64,000 bases of DNA from Arthrobacter cheniae (GCF_003602275.1 NZ_QZVT01000004.1:302463-366462), one strand, 5' to 3'. Positions 7,413 to 15,793 are shown, counted from the first letter of the stretch. Numbers and translations are program-made. The notes: a model not told the origin generated them from the sequence alone.

Positions 7413-8558
7413 ATGACCACCACGCTGACCCGCCCGGGCGCCCTTGCGGCGTCGGGCCACCCCCTGGTCCGCCCCGATGCCGCCAAGCACCTGACCGACG
7501 AGCAGGTCGAGGAGCTCGGCCGTGAACTCGACGCCGTACGCGACGAAATCCTCGCCAAGCGGGGGGCCACCGACGCCGCCTACATCCGCCGCGTCATCAA
7601 GGTGCAGCGCAGCCTCGAGTTCGCGGGCCGTGGCACCCTCCTGTTCAGCAAGTACAAGCCCGCCTGGTTCGCCGGGACGGCCATGCTGAGCGTCGCCAAG
7701 ATCCTCGAGAACATGGAGATCGGGCACAACGTCCTGCACGGCCAGTGGGACTGGATGCGCGATCCTGACATCCACTCCACCACGTGGGAATGGGACTTCG
7801 TCACGCCTGCGCGCTCCTGGCAGCACACACACAACGACCTGCACCACCGCTGGACGAACGTCATCGGCAAGGACAGGGACGTCGGATACAACCTGCTCCG
7901 CATGGACCCCGACCAGCCGTGGCGCCCGTTCAACCTGGGCAACCCCCTGTACAACGCCATCCTGGCGCCGGTCTTCGAATGGGGTATCGCGCTGTACGAC
8001 CTCGAGATCCCCGAGTACAAGGAGGGCCTCAAGACGAAGGAGGCCATGAACCGCGATCTCAAGGCGGTGGGCGTCAAGGTCGTCAAGCAGTTCAGCAAGG
8101 ACTACGCCGCTACCCCCGCGGTCGCGATGCTCACCGGGTCCGGCAAGCAGGCCCTGTACGGCACCCTCGCCGCGAACGCCATCCGTAACTTCTGGGCGCA
8201 CGCCGTCATCTTCTGCGGCCACTTCCCAGAGGGCACGGACACGTTCACCGAGGAGGAGGTCGAGGGCGAGACCCGCGGAGACTGGTACGTCCGCCAGATG
8301 ATCGGCTCAGCGAACATCTCCGGCTCCAAGTTCATGCATCTCATGACCGGCAACCTGTCCCATCAGATCGAGCACCACTGCTTCCCCGACCTGCCGTCCA
8401 ACCGGTATGCCGAGGTCGCCGTCAAGGTCCGCGAGATTTGCACGCGCTACAAGCTGCCGTACACCACGGGCCCCCTGCCCAAGCAGGTCGGGTCCACCTG
8501 GGCGAAGATCTTCAAGCTCGCCCTGCCCAACCGCACGCCGAAGGCTGCTACGGCGTAA
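7413..8558 (+). CDS. Acyl-CoA/stearoyl-CoA desaturase, DesA3 type
   Basis: 381 residues, a membrane-bound di-iron fatty acid desaturase. The three histidine boxes are all present: H-N-V-L-H, H-T-H-N-D-L-H-H and H-Q-I-E-H-H. Between them lie hydrophobic stretches, though less strongly hydrophobic than in animal enzymes. It introduces a double bond into saturated acyl chains using oxygen and electrons from the upstream reductase. The pair is likely used to tune membrane fluidity. An AGAGGAG site precedes the ATG. The hairpin at 8567-8604 closes the operon. Confidence 0.92.
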   Translation: MTTTLTRPGALAASGHPLVRPDAAKHLTDEQVEELGRELDAVRDEILAKRGATDAAYIRRVIKVQRSLEFAGRGTLLFSKYKPAWFAGTAMLSVAKILENMEIGHNVLHGQWDWMRDPDIHSTTWEWDFVTPARSWQHTHNDLHHRWTNVIGKDRDVGYNLLRMDPDQPWRPFNLGNPLYNAILAPVFEWGIALYDLEIPEYKEGLKTKEAMNRDLKAVGVKVVKQFSKDYAATPAVAMLTGSGKQALYGTLAANAIRNFWAHAVIFCGHFPEGTDTFTEEEVEGETRGDWYVRQMIGSANISGSKFMHLMTGNLSHQIEHHCFPDLPSNRYAEVAVKVREICTRYKLPYTTGPLPKQVGSTWAKIFKLALPNRTPKAATA

Positions 8559-8566
8559 GCACGGCC

Positions 8567-8604
8567 GGCGCCGTCGTCCCGGGTGCATCCGGGGCGGCGG
8601 CGCC
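8567..8604. terminator. Bidirectional GC-rich hairpin between convergent desaturase and SRPBCC genes
   Basis: A 16-bp stem with two G-T wobble pairs and a 6-base loop occupies the 60-base gap between two convergent stops. There is no U-tract, as is common in high-GC actinobacteria. Confidence 0.65.
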
Positions 8605-8618
8605 TTCACGTGCCCGCC

Positions 8619-9116
8619 TCAGACCGAGGCGTCCTCCGCGAGGAGTGCGTCCACCTGCCCCAGGGCGAGCTTCAGCCCCTCCTCCATGCCCATCTCGACC
8701 ATCTGGTTGAGCTGCTCGAGGGACTCGAACGCCGTCACCATGATCATGCGGGTCCGGCCGCCCATGTCTTCCAGGGTCACCGTCGCGTGCGTCTCGCCGA
8801 GGTCGGCCACGGGGTCACCGTTCTCGTCCGCGAAACCGTCGTCGAACGCCAGGCGGTATGGCGGCTCCACTGCGGTGATGCGCCACCAGCCCCGTGCCTT
8901 CTCGCCGTCGGGGCCCGTCATGTAGTAGGCCGCGCGCCCTCCCTGCTCGAACTCGTAGGCGTCGAAGGTCGCGGGCCATGTCGGTGGGCCCCACCACCGC
9001 TCGAGCTGCTTCGGATCCGCCCAGATCCGCCAGACGCGCTCGACGCCGGCGTCGAATTCCGCGACAAGCCTGAAGCTCAGTGCTTCGATGTCCTTCTCCG
9101 TACTGATGACCGCCAT
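8619..9116 (-). CDS. SRPBCC family (AHSA1-like) protein
   Basis: 165 residues of the START/Bet v1-like fold: an N-terminal strand (A-L-S-F-R-L-V-A-E-F-D-A-G-V-E-R-V-W-R-I-W-A-D-P) followed by L-E-R-W-W-G-P-P, the usual signature, and a long C-terminal helix (E-E-G-L-K-L-A-L-G-Q-V-D-A-L-L). These proteins bind hydrophobic ligands or act as Hsp90-activator-like domains; the ligand is unknown. It is the second gene of an operon, 12 bases after an ArsR-type regulator. This pairing is very common in soil bacteria and the function is unresolved. Confidence 0.88.
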   Translation of the reverse strand: MAVISTEKDIEALSFRLVAEFDAGVERVWRIWADPKQLERWWGPPTWPATFDAYEFEQGGRAAYYMTGPDGEKARGWWRITAVEPPYRLAFDDGFADENGDPVADLGETHATVTLEDMGGRTRMIMVTAFESLEQLNQMVEMGMEEGLKLALGQVDALLAEDASV

Positions 9117-9128
9117 GATGCTGCCTTC

Positions 9129-9476
9129 CTAGTCCTCATCCTGCGCATCGGCTGCAAGGATGTCCGTGATCCTGTCGACTCGCTGCCGCCAGATTTCCTC
9201 GTACTCGTCGAGCAGGCGGCGGGCCTTCTGCACGCCGTCGACCTGTCCCCGCACGATCTGCTCCCGTCCGCGTCTCTCCTTGGTGACGAGTGAGGCCCGC
9301 TCGAGGACGGCCACGTGTTTCTGTACAGCGGCGAAACTCATGTCGTACTGCTCGGCCAGGCCGGATACCGAATATTCGGCGATGAGGACGCGCGCCACGA
9401 TGTCCCTCCGTGTCGCATCGGCAAGGGCCTGGAACAGGCGGTCCACCTCGTCCTCGCTCAACATATCTACAACCAT
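9129..9476 (-). CDS. ArsR/SmtB-family winged-helix repressor
   Basis: 115 residues. The start at 9476 is an ATG lying inside an operator-like palindrome and only 8 bases after a good -10 element, so the mRNA is probably leaderless; an in-frame ATG at 9464 is the alternative, but has no ribosome binding site. The fold shows L-F-Q-A-L-A-D-A-T-R-R-D-I-V-A-R-V, then the recognition helix M-S-F-A-A-V-Q-K-H-V-A-V-L-E-R-A and the wing K-E-R-R-G-R-E-Q. No metal-binding cysteines are present, so it senses something other than a thiol-bound metal. It likely represses itself and the SRPBCC gene. Confidence 0.9.
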   Translation of the reverse strand: MVVDMLSEDEVDRLFQALADATRRDIVARVLIAEYSVSGLAEQYDMSFAAVQKHVAVLERASLVTKERRGREQIVRGQVDGVQKARRLLDEYEEIWRQRVDRITDILAADAQDED

Positions 9477-9485
9477 ATGGTTGTA
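9468..9485. promoter_or_regulatory. Perfect 18-bp palindromic operator overlapping the ArsR start codon
   Basis: TACAACCATATGGTTGTA is an exact palindrome. On the minus strand it begins at the last base of the -10 element and covers the start codon, so a dimer bound there would block promoter opening or escape. ArsR-type repressors usually bind such 12-18 base palindromes at their own promoters. Confidence 0.75.
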
Positions 9486-9513
9486 CGTTACTCCCGGGTG
9501 GTGCCGCCGTCAA
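9485..9513 (-). promoter_or_regulatory. Sigma-A-type promoter of the arsR-SRPBCC operon
   Basis: On the minus strand TTGACG (9513-9508) is followed after exactly 17 bases by TAACGT (9490-9485). Transcription would start at about 9478-9476, at or next to the ATG, which fits a leaderless transcript. Confidence 0.65.
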
Positions 9514-9672
9514 CGGTCAGGTGTTGCCTGCATGGCAGGATGAAAGCGGCGGGCGCGCACCTGTCCGAACGATTCCCCGGGGTGTTCTACGCACCTGGCC
9601 CTGCGCTGAGGGATGTGCGGGGACGTGACACCGGTTATGGCGAGGGTCCGGGGACCCTGCGAGACTGGCCCC

Positions 9673-11754
9673 ATGACCCGCGGAATCTATGTGAGCGCCA
9701 TGACCAACGGCTCCGGCAAATCCCTGATCTCCCTGGGGCTGGCCGACATGCTGCACCGGCACGCCGACCGCGTGGGATTCTTCCGGCCCATCGTCGAGGG
9801 CGACGACCCCGCCGCTGATCCGATGGTGGGCCTCATGCAGCGTGCCTTCAAGCTCCCGGACAGCCGGGCCCGCGGCGGACTCACCCGCGCCGAGGCCCGC
9901 GCCCTGCTCGTCACGGGCGACCGGGCCGAGATCGACGCGCGCTGCGTCGCCATCTACAGCGGGATCGCCGCGGAGTGCGACGTCGTCATCGTCGAGGGAA
10001 CGGACCTCTCCGGCAATGATGCCGCCGTCGAGTTCGACCTCAACGCCCGCCTCGCCAACAACCTCGGCGCCATGGTCCTCGCCGTCGTGAGCGCCAAGGA
10101 CATGTCCGTCGACGAAGCAGCGGACGCCGTCGACGTCGCCCGCCGGGAGCTCGACGCAGCGAAGGTCTCGCTGCTCGCCATGATGGTGAACCGGGCGGCG
10201 GACGACGCCGTCACCGCCATCAGCGAGCACGTGCGCCCCGGACGCTCCGGGCGCCCCGTCTACGTGATCCCCGAGCTGACCGAGATCTCCCAGCCCACCG
10301 TCTCCGAGGTGTCCGCGGCACTCGGTGCCCGGCAGATCGCCGGCAACTCCAACCTCGAGCGCGACGTCGTCAGCGTCCGTGTCGCAGCGATGAACGTCGG
10401 GAACTTCCTGCACCTGCTGACGGACGGAGCCCTCGTGATCGTCCCCGGCGACCGCGCGGACGTCCTCGTGGCGACCCTCGCGTCGTCGTTCTCCCCCGAG
10501 TTCCCCGTGCCCTCGGGCATGATCCTGACCGGTGGGCTCGCGCCGGATCCCAATATCCTCGCCCTGCTCGCGCAGGCTCCGTTCCCCGTCTTCGCGCTCG
10601 ACGACGACACCTATACGGCAGCCCGCCGCGTCAGCGAGGTTCGCGGGGAGATCGCAAGCGGACTGCGCCGGAAGGCAGCGGCAGCCCTCGGCGCCTGGTC
10701 GCGCCGGGTGGATGAGAAGGAACTGCTCGAACGCCTCGAGCTCCCCCGACCGGTCAACATGACGCCGCTGCGCTTCCTCCACGAGCTGATCCAGCGGGCC
10801 CGGTCCGAGCGTCGGCACATCGTGCTCCCCGAGGGCGAGGACCTCCGCGTCCTGAAGGCCGCAGAGATCCTGCACCGGCGGGACGTCTGCGACCTGACCA
10901 TCCTCGGGCCCGAGGCGAAGGTGCGCGAGCTCGCCACGGGGCAGGGCATAGACCTCACCGGGCTCACCCTGGTGGATCCCTCGACGTCGGAGCTGCGTGA
11001 GGAGTTCGCCGTCGAGTACGCCCGGCTCCGCGCGCACAAGAACGTCTCGCTGGAGCAGGCGCGGGAACGTATGCTCGAAGGCGCATACTTCGGGACGATG
11101 ATGGTCCAGCTCGGGAAGGTGGACGGCATGGTGTCCGGCGCCGCCCACACCACCGCGAACACCATCAGGCCCGCCCTCGAATTCGTGAAGACGAAGGACG
11201 GCGTGAAGATCGTCTCCTCGGTGTTCCTCATGCTCCTGCAGGACCGTGTGCTCGTCTACGGCGACTGCGCCGTGAACCCGGATCCCAACGATGAGCAGCT
11301 CGCGGACATCGCGATCGCCTCGGCCGAGACCGCGGCCCAGTTCGGCGTCGAGCCCCGCGTAGCGATGCTCTCCTACTCCACCGGCGAGTCCGGCAGCGGC
11401 GGCGCGGTGGACGAGGTGCGGCGTGCCACGGAACTCGTGCGGCAACAGCGGCCCGACCTCGCGGTGGAGGGGCCCATCCAGTACGACGCCGCCGTGGATG
11501 CCTCCGTCGCAGCGTCCAAGCTTCCCGGATCCTCGGTGGCCGGGCAGGCGACGGTGTTCATCTTCCCGGACCTCAACACCGGCAACAACACGTACAAGGC
11601 CGTGCAGCAATCGGCCGGCGCCGTCGCCGTCGGACCCATCCTCCAGGGCCTCCGCAAGCCGGTCAACGACCTCTCGCGGGGCTGCACCGTCGAGGACATC
11701 GTCAACACGGTCGCCATCACCGCGGTGCAGGCCCAGCAGCCCGCCGCTTCCTAA
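9673..11754 (+). CDS. pta: Phosphate acetyltransferase (long form)
   Basis: 693 residues, the long two-domain form. The start is the ATG at 9673, where the product begins M-T-R-G-I-Y-V-S-A-M; the open frame upstream is not coding. Residues 1-210 are a P-loop DRTGG-type domain with N-G-S-G-K-S near 12 and V-E-G-T-D-L-S; a DRTGG domain follows at about 220-330; the C-terminal 330 residues are the PTA_PTB catalytic domain (I-V-L-P-E-G-E-D-L-R at its start, G-M-V-S-G-A-A-H-T-T-A, S-Y-S-T-G-E-S-G-S-G). It converts acetyl-CoA and phosphate to acetyl phosphate. ackA follows after 37 bases, forming the acetate overflow/uptake operon. Confidence 0.96.
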   Translation: MTRGIYVSAMTNGSGKSLISLGLADMLHRHADRVGFFRPIVEGDDPAADPMVGLMQRAFKLPDSRARGGLTRAEARALLVTGDRAEIDARCVAIYSGIAAECDVVIVEGTDLSGNDAAVEFDLNARLANNLGAMVLAVVSAKDMSVDEAADAVDVARRELDAAKVSLLAMMVNRAADDAVTAISEHVRPGRSGRPVYVIPELTEISQPTVSEVSAALGARQIAGNSNLERDVVSVRVAAMNVGNFLHLLTDGALVIVPGDRADVLVATLASSFSPEFPVPSGMILTGGLAPDPNILALLAQAPFPVFALDDDTYTAARRVSEVRGEIASGLRRKAAAALGAWSRRVDEKELLERLELPRPVNMTPLRFLHELIQRARSERRHIVLPEGEDLRVLKAAEILHRRDVCDLTILGPEAKVRELATGQGIDLTGLTLVDPSTSELREEFAVEYARLRAHKNVSLEQARERMLEGAYFGTMMVQLGKVDGMVSGAAHTTANTIRPALEFVKTKDGVKIVSSVFLMLLQDRVLVYGDCAVNPDPNDEQLADIAIASAETAAQFGVEPRVAMLSYSTGESGSGGAVDEVRRATELVRQQRPDLAVEGPIQYDAAVDASVAASKLPGSSVAGQATVFIFPDLNTGNNTYKAVQQSAGAVAVGPILQGLRKPVNDLSRGCTVEDIVNTVAITAVQAQQPAAS

Positions 11755-11791
11755 CCCCCAGCCCTCCGCCCGCTCGCCAGGACAGGACCCC

Positions 11792-12907
11792 ATGATCATC
11801 CTCGTCATCAATTCAGGCTCGTCCTCGCTCAAGTACCAGGTCCGCGAGGGCGACGACGTCCTCGCGGAAGGCCTGGTGGAACGCATCGGCGAAGCCGAGG
11901 TGCCGGACCACGCTGCGGCGCTCGACCGCGTGGACGGCGAAGTGGCCGCCGCACTGGACGGACGCGGGATCGACGCCGTCGGGCACCGCGTGGTGCACGG
12001 CGGTGAGCGCTTCAGCGAACCGGTGCTGATCGACAACGAGATCACCCGGGCCATCGAACGGCTCAATCCACTGGCGCCCCTGCACAATCCCGCAGCCGTC
12101 ACCGGTATCCGGGCCATCACCGAGAAGTGGCCGAACATGCCTCAGGTGGCCGTCTTCGACACCGCCTTCCACCGCACCCTGCCCGAGCACGCCTGGCGCT
12201 ACGCCGTGCCGGACGAGCTGTACCGGAAGTTCGGCATCCGCCGCTACGGCTTCCATGGCACCTCGCACGCCTACGTAGCGCGCGGGGCCGCGGAGCTGCT
12301 CGGCGCGGACTCCTTCACCGGCGTCATCGCGCACCTCGGCAACGGCGCGTCCATCACGGCCGTGCGCGACGGCGAGAGCATCGACACGTCCATGGGCTTC
12401 ACTCCGCTGGAGGGCCTCGTGATGGGTACGCGGTCCGGGGACATCGACCCGTCCATCCTGCTCTTCCTCCTGCGTGAGGGATACAGCGAGAAGGACCTCG
12501 ATACCCTCCTCAATCGGAACAGCGGACTCAAGGGTCTGGCGGGCACGAATGACATGCGTTCGGTGGCCGAAGCCGCCGATGCCGGTGAACATCGGGCGAA
12601 GCTGGCAATCGAGGTGGCGTCCTACCGGCTGGCGAAGTATGTCGGCGGCTACCACGTCGCGGTCGGCGGAGCCCAGGCCCTCGTCTTCACCGCCGGTATC
12701 GGCGAGAACGCGCCCAACTTCCGCACCGCGGTGGTCTCCAAGCTCGGCGCCCTCGGTCTCGAGCTCGACGAGGAGAAGAACGGCGAGCGCAGCAAGCAGG
12801 CGCGCGTGATCAGCACACCGGCCTCGGCCTTCCCCGTCCTCGTCGTGCCGACGAATGAGGAGGCGGCCATCGCGGAGGCGACGGCCGCCGTGGTCAGCGG
12901 CTCGTAG
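11792..12907 (+). CDS. ackA: Acetate kinase
   Basis: 371 residues, slightly shorter than the about 400 of E. coli. The ATG at 11792 gives M-I-I-L-V-I-N-S-G-S-S-S-L-K-Y, the ASKHA phosphate-binding start. Further signatures are H-R-V-V-H-G-G-E, F-D-T-A-F-H (with the catalytic region), G-F-H-G-T-S-H, H-L-G-N-G-A-S and F-T-A-G-I-G-E-N. It makes ATP and acetate from acetyl phosphate and ADP, or the reverse, together with pta upstream. Cytoplasmic. Nothing unusual is seen apart from the shorter length. Confidence 0.96.
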   Translation: MIILVINSGSSSLKYQVREGDDVLAEGLVERIGEAEVPDHAAALDRVDGEVAAALDGRGIDAVGHRVVHGGERFSEPVLIDNEITRAIERLNPLAPLHNPAAVTGIRAITEKWPNMPQVAVFDTAFHRTLPEHAWRYAVPDELYRKFGIRRYGFHGTSHAYVARGAAELLGADSFTGVIAHLGNGASITAVRDGESIDTSMGFTPLEGLVMGTRSGDIDPSILLFLLREGYSEKDLDTLLNRNSGLKGLAGTNDMRSVAEAADAGEHRAKLAIEVASYRLAKYVGGYHVAVGGAQALVFTAGIGENAPNFRTAVVSKLGALGLELDEEKNGERSKQARVISTPASAFPVLVVPTNEEAAIAEATAAVVSGS

Positions 12908-12943
12908 GGCGTTCGGGAGTGAGGACTCGGGCACACTAAGTCC

Positions 12944-13283
12944 ATGACGATCCTGCGCATGGCCCTGCTGTTCGTCCTGGCCGCGGGGGGCGGAGATCGG
13001 CGGCGCCTGGCTCATTTGGCAAGCCGTCCGTGAGGGTAGGCCCTGGTGGTGGGCCGGTCTCGGCATCATGGCCCTGGGAGCCTACGGCTTCGTGGCGACC
13101 CTGCAGCCCGATCCGAATTTCGGGCGCATACTCGCGGCGTACGGTGGCGTCTTCGTGGCCGGCTCGCTGGCGTGGGGTGTACTCGTCGACGGTTTCCGCC
13201 CCGATCGCTGGGACGTGATCGGTTCGGCGGTCTGCCTGGTCGGCGTCGCGCTGATCATGGCCATGCCACGTTCGACGGCGTGA
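12944..13283 (+). pseudogene. ynfA: ynfA family (UPF0060) small membrane protein, frameshifted in a G6 tract
   Basis: The ATG at 12944 gives [14 protein letters not shown] and then hits a run of six G at 12985-12990, after which this frame reaches a TGA about 16 codons later. In the next frame the expected continuation is intact: [28 protein letters not shown] and G-V-L-V-D-G-F to the stop at 13283. Removing one G restores a normal YnfA of about 112 residues with four membrane helices. It is either a real knock-out, a reversible slip, or a sequencing error in the homopolymer. YnfA proteins resemble small multidrug transporters. Confidence 0.8.
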
Positions 13284-13305
13284 CCCTCCGGCCCTTGTCC
13301 TCGCC

Positions 13306-13617
13306 CTACACCGCCCCGAGCAGCCGTGCCAGCCCGGCGGCGAGCGCACCGACGGCCACCACCACCAGGAACGGCGCCCGCAGCCAGAGCGCGACGGCGG
13401 CAGCAACCAGCGCCGCGACCCGCGCGTCGAGCACGAGCGTCTGACCCGAGGCGAACGTGTTGACGGCGGTCAGCGCGGCCAGCAGTCCGATGGTCAGCGA
13501 CCCGGCGACACGAAGCATCCGCGGGTTGTCGAGCAGTTTTGCGGGCACCAGGAAGCCCAGATATTTCGTGGCGATCGAGATCACGCACGCCAGCAGGATC
13601 CAGCCCCAAAGGCTCAT
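13306..13617 (-). CDS. azlD: AzlD domain protein, small subunit of a branched-chain amino acid exporter
   Basis: 103 residues with about four membrane helices. M-S-L-W-G-W-I-L-L-A-C-V-I-S, then T-K-Y-L-G-F-L-V-P and a hydrophobic C-terminal half fit the AzlD family. AzlD works with AzlC (LIV-E type exporters; BrnE/BrnF in Corynebacterium) to export branched-chain amino acids, and azlC lies directly upstream with an ATGA overlap. The arginine-rich translation seen in another frame across both genes is a shadow. Convergent with the broken ynfA, 22 bases away. Confidence 0.9.
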   Translation of the reverse strand: MSLWGWILLACVISIATKYLGFLVPAKLLDNPRMLRVAGSLTIGLLAALTAVNTFASGQTLVLDARVAALVAAAVALWLRAPFLVVVAVGALAAGLARLLGAV

Positions 13618-14354
13618 GCGTCCCCCTCGGCCCCACGAGCGGCGGAGCCCGGGGGGTACGGCTCGACGTCGGGCTCCAGGCCCTCCGTCGCCGGCCCGAG
13701 GCCGGAAAGCCCGAGGACCGCGGCCACGACGGCCGCGATCAGGATGGGCACGCCGGGTGGCACGAGCGGCACGGCGATCAGCGTGACCACTGCGCAGACG
13801 ACGGCGATGGCAGCGGGTTCCTTCGCCCTGATCCGCGGCCAGAGCAGCCCGAGGAATGCCGCGACCGCTGCGCCGTCGAGTCCCCACCGCGCCGGGTCGC
13901 CCATGGCGTTGCCTGCGAGCGCGCCCACCAGCGTGAAGAGGTTCCAGAGGACGAAGACGCCGGCTCCGGCCGCCCAGAATCCCCGCCGCTGCTCGTCCGG
14001 ATCGCTCTGCCCCGTCGCCGTCGCCACCGATTCGTCGATGGTCAGGTGCGCCATCGCGAGTTTCCGCCAGCGTGCGGGACGCAGCAGGACGTTGATCTGC
14101 ATCCCGTAGACGCCGTTGCGGATACCGAGCAGGGTCGCGGCCGACAGTGCGGAGATGCCGGACCCACCACCGGCGATGACACCGATGAATGCGAATTGCG
14201 AGCCGCCGCTGAACAGCAGCAGGCTCAGCGCCATCGTCTGCAGGAGATCGAGGCCCGCGGCGACGGACAGCGCGCCGAAGGACAGTCCGTACAACCCTGT
14301 GGCGATGGCCACCGAAAGGGCGACACGGACTGCCGGGGATTGTAGGAGCATCAC
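13614..14354 (-). CDS. azlC: AzlC family permease, large subunit of a branched-chain amino acid exporter
   Basis: 246 residues with about seven membrane segments. The signature F-S-G-G-S-Q-F-A-F near residue 50, G-I-R-N-G-V-Y-G-M near 77 and D-E-S-V-A-T-A near 106 are typical of AzlC/BrnF. It forms the export pore with AzlD, encoded immediately downstream with overlapping ATGA. The C-terminal 30 residues are acidic and proline-rich. Substrates in studied members are valine, leucine, isoleucine and methionine; the exact set here is inferred from family only. Confidence 0.92.
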   Translation of the reverse strand: MMLLQSPAVRVALSVAIATGLYGLSFGALSVAAGLDLLQTMALSLLLFSGGSQFAFIGVIAGGGSGISALSAATLLGIRNGVYGMQINVLLRPARWRKLAMAHLTIDESVATATGQSDPDEQRRGFWAAGAGVFVLWNLFTLVGALAGNAMGDPARWGLDGAAVAAFLGLLWPRIRAKEPAAIAVVCAVVTLIAVPLVPPGVPILIAAVVAAVLGLSGLGPATEGLEPDVEPYPPGSAARGAEGDA

Positions 14355-14423
14355 CCGACAAGGCTAGGGGATGAGGGGCTTCGGCTTCCCATCCGTGTCG
14401 AAGAGGTAGATAGTGGAAATGGA

Positions 14424-14437
14424 AAGCCTACTTACTA
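14424..14437 (+). promoter_or_regulatory. Stress-gene motif site B, upstream of the alcohol dehydrogenase
   Basis: AAGCCTACTTACTA matches site A (AAGCATGCTTACTA) at 12 of 14 positions. It lies only 17-30 bases before the ATG, between the ribosome binding site and the AT-rich stretch 14409-14425 (TAGATAGTGGAAATGGA). This position suits a repressor site better than an activator site. Confidence 0.45.
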
Positions 14438-14453
14438 ACCGGAGGAGCGCCAC

Positions 14454-15644
14454 ATGAAGGCAGTGACATGGCAGGGCAAGCGCAACGTCAGCGTCGAGAA
14501 CGTCCCTGATCCCACCATCCAGGAGCCGACCGACGCCATCATCCGCGTCACGTCGACGGCGATCTGCGGCTCGGACCTGCACCTCTACGAGGTGCTCGGC
14601 CCCTACATGCACAAGGGTGACATCCTCGGGCACGAGCCGATGGGCGTCGTCGAGGAAGTGGGCGCGGGGGTCACCAACCTGAAGGTGGGCGACCGCGTGG
14701 TCATCCCGTTCAACATCTCCTGCGGGTACTGCTTCATGTGCAAGCGGGGACTGCAGTCGCAGTGCGAGACCACACAGGTCCATGCGGCAGGGTCGGGTGC
14801 TGCGCTCTTCGGCTTCTCGGAGCTGTACGGCTCCGTTCCCGGCGGGCAGGCCGAATACCTGCGTGTCCCCTTTGCCGACTACGGACCCGTGAAGGTCGGG
14901 CACGATCTACCCGACGAGCGCTACCTGTACCTCTCCGACATCCTCCCCACCGCCTGGCAGGGCGTGCAGTACGCGGACGTCCCGAAGGACGGCGTGCTCG
15001 CTGTCTACGGCCTCGGACCCGTCGGCCAGTTCGCCGCACGCATCGGCAAGTACCTCGGCCACCGGGTGATCGGGGTCGAGCCCGTCGCGGAACGCCGGGA
15101 AATGGCGAAGCGGCACGGCATCGAGACCATCGACTTCACGAAGAACACCGCCGAGGAACTGCGCAGCATGACCAACGGCCGCGGACCGGACGCCATCGTC
15201 GACGCCGTCGGGATGGAAGCACACGGCTCCCCCATCGGCGCCTTCGCCCAGAACGCCGTCGGCATCCTCCCGGACAAGCTCGCGCAGAAGGTGATGGAAA
15301 CCGGCGGCAGTGATCGCGTGACCGTCCTCCACTCCGCGATCGACGCCGTCCGCCGCGGCGGCACCCTGTCCCTCAGCGGCGTCTACGGTGGCGCAGCGAC
15401 CCCCATGCCGATGCTCAATATGTTCGACAAGCAGCTTCAATTCCGCATGGGCCAGTGCAACGTGCGCCGCTGGACGGACGAGCTCCTGCCGATCGTGGAG
15501 GAGCCCTCGGACCCCCTGGGCGTCACGGACCTCATGACCCACGAGGTCTCGATCGACGAGGCCCCGGCCGCATACAAGAACTTCCAGAAGAAGACGGACG
15601 GCACGATCAAGGTGGTCCTCAAGCCGCAGGGCATCACGGTCTAG
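14454..15644 (+). CDS. Zinc-dependent alcohol dehydrogenase, glutathione-independent formaldehyde dehydrogenase-like
   Basis: 396 residues of the medium-chain dehydrogenase family. Catalytic zinc ligands are in T-A-I-C-G-S-D (about Cys38) and G-H-E-P-M-G (about His62); the structural zinc site is C-G-Y-C-F-M-C-K-R-G-L-Q-S-Q-C near 88-102. The cofactor site is G-L-G-P-V-G-Q-F-A near 190, followed by a Glu (V-I-G-V-E-P), which favours NAD. The length and the insert near 115-130 match the FdhA/ADH group often annotated as formaldehyde dehydrogenase. A GGAGGAG site precedes the ATG. A stress-type motif in its leader suggests induction with CsbD and GlsB. Confidence 0.9.
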   Translation: MKAVTWQGKRNVSVENVPDPTIQEPTDAIIRVTSTAICGSDLHLYEVLGPYMHKGDILGHEPMGVVEEVGAGVTNLKVGDRVVIPFNISCGYCFMCKRGLQSQCETTQVHAAGSGAALFGFSELYGSVPGGQAEYLRVPFADYGPVKVGHDLPDERYLYLSDILPTAWQGVQYADVPKDGVLAVYGLGPVGQFAARIGKYLGHRVIGVEPVAERREMAKRHGIETIDFTKNTAEELRSMTNGRGPDAIVDAVGMEAHGSPIGAFAQNAVGILPDKLAQKVMETGGSDRVTVLHSAIDAVRRGGTLSLSGVYGGAATPMPMLNMFDKQLQFRMGQCNVRRWTDELLPIVEEPSDPLGVTDLMTHEVSIDEAPAAYKNFQKKTDGTIKVVLKPQGITV

Positions 15645-15661
15645 AGCGCCCCCCCAGGGCA

Positions 15662-15726
15662 CCACCCGGGCGTAACCCCTAGCGCGCCACCCCGGGCGTA
15701 ACCCCTAGCGCGCCACCCCGGGCGCG
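15662..15726. repeat. Short imperfect tandem repeat, about 2.5 copies of a 25-26 bp unit
   Basis: Unit of the form CCACC(C)CGGGCGTAAC followed by CCCTAGCGCG, repeated from 15662 with a partial third copy. It lies between the dehydrogenase stop and the terminator at 15741. No coding potential is seen; each full unit carries a TAA or TAG in frame. Confidence 0.7.
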
Positions 15727-15740
15727 ACGAGGACAGACGT

Positions 15741-15780
15741 GACGGCGGGAGCCCGGCCCTCGGGTCGGGCTCCCGCCGTC
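15741..15780. terminator. Bidirectional terminator between the dehydrogenase and the GH15 gene
   Basis: A perfect 15-bp stem (GACGGCGGGAGCCCG with its complement) and a 10-base loop sit between two convergent genes. There is no U-run on either side. Confidence 0.75.
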
Positions 15781-15793
15781 GCATCCCTCGGCA

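Noticed and set aside
9517-12138. 873-codon open frame opposite pta
   Set aside because: Antisense shadow; pta and ackA have full family motifs on the plus strand.
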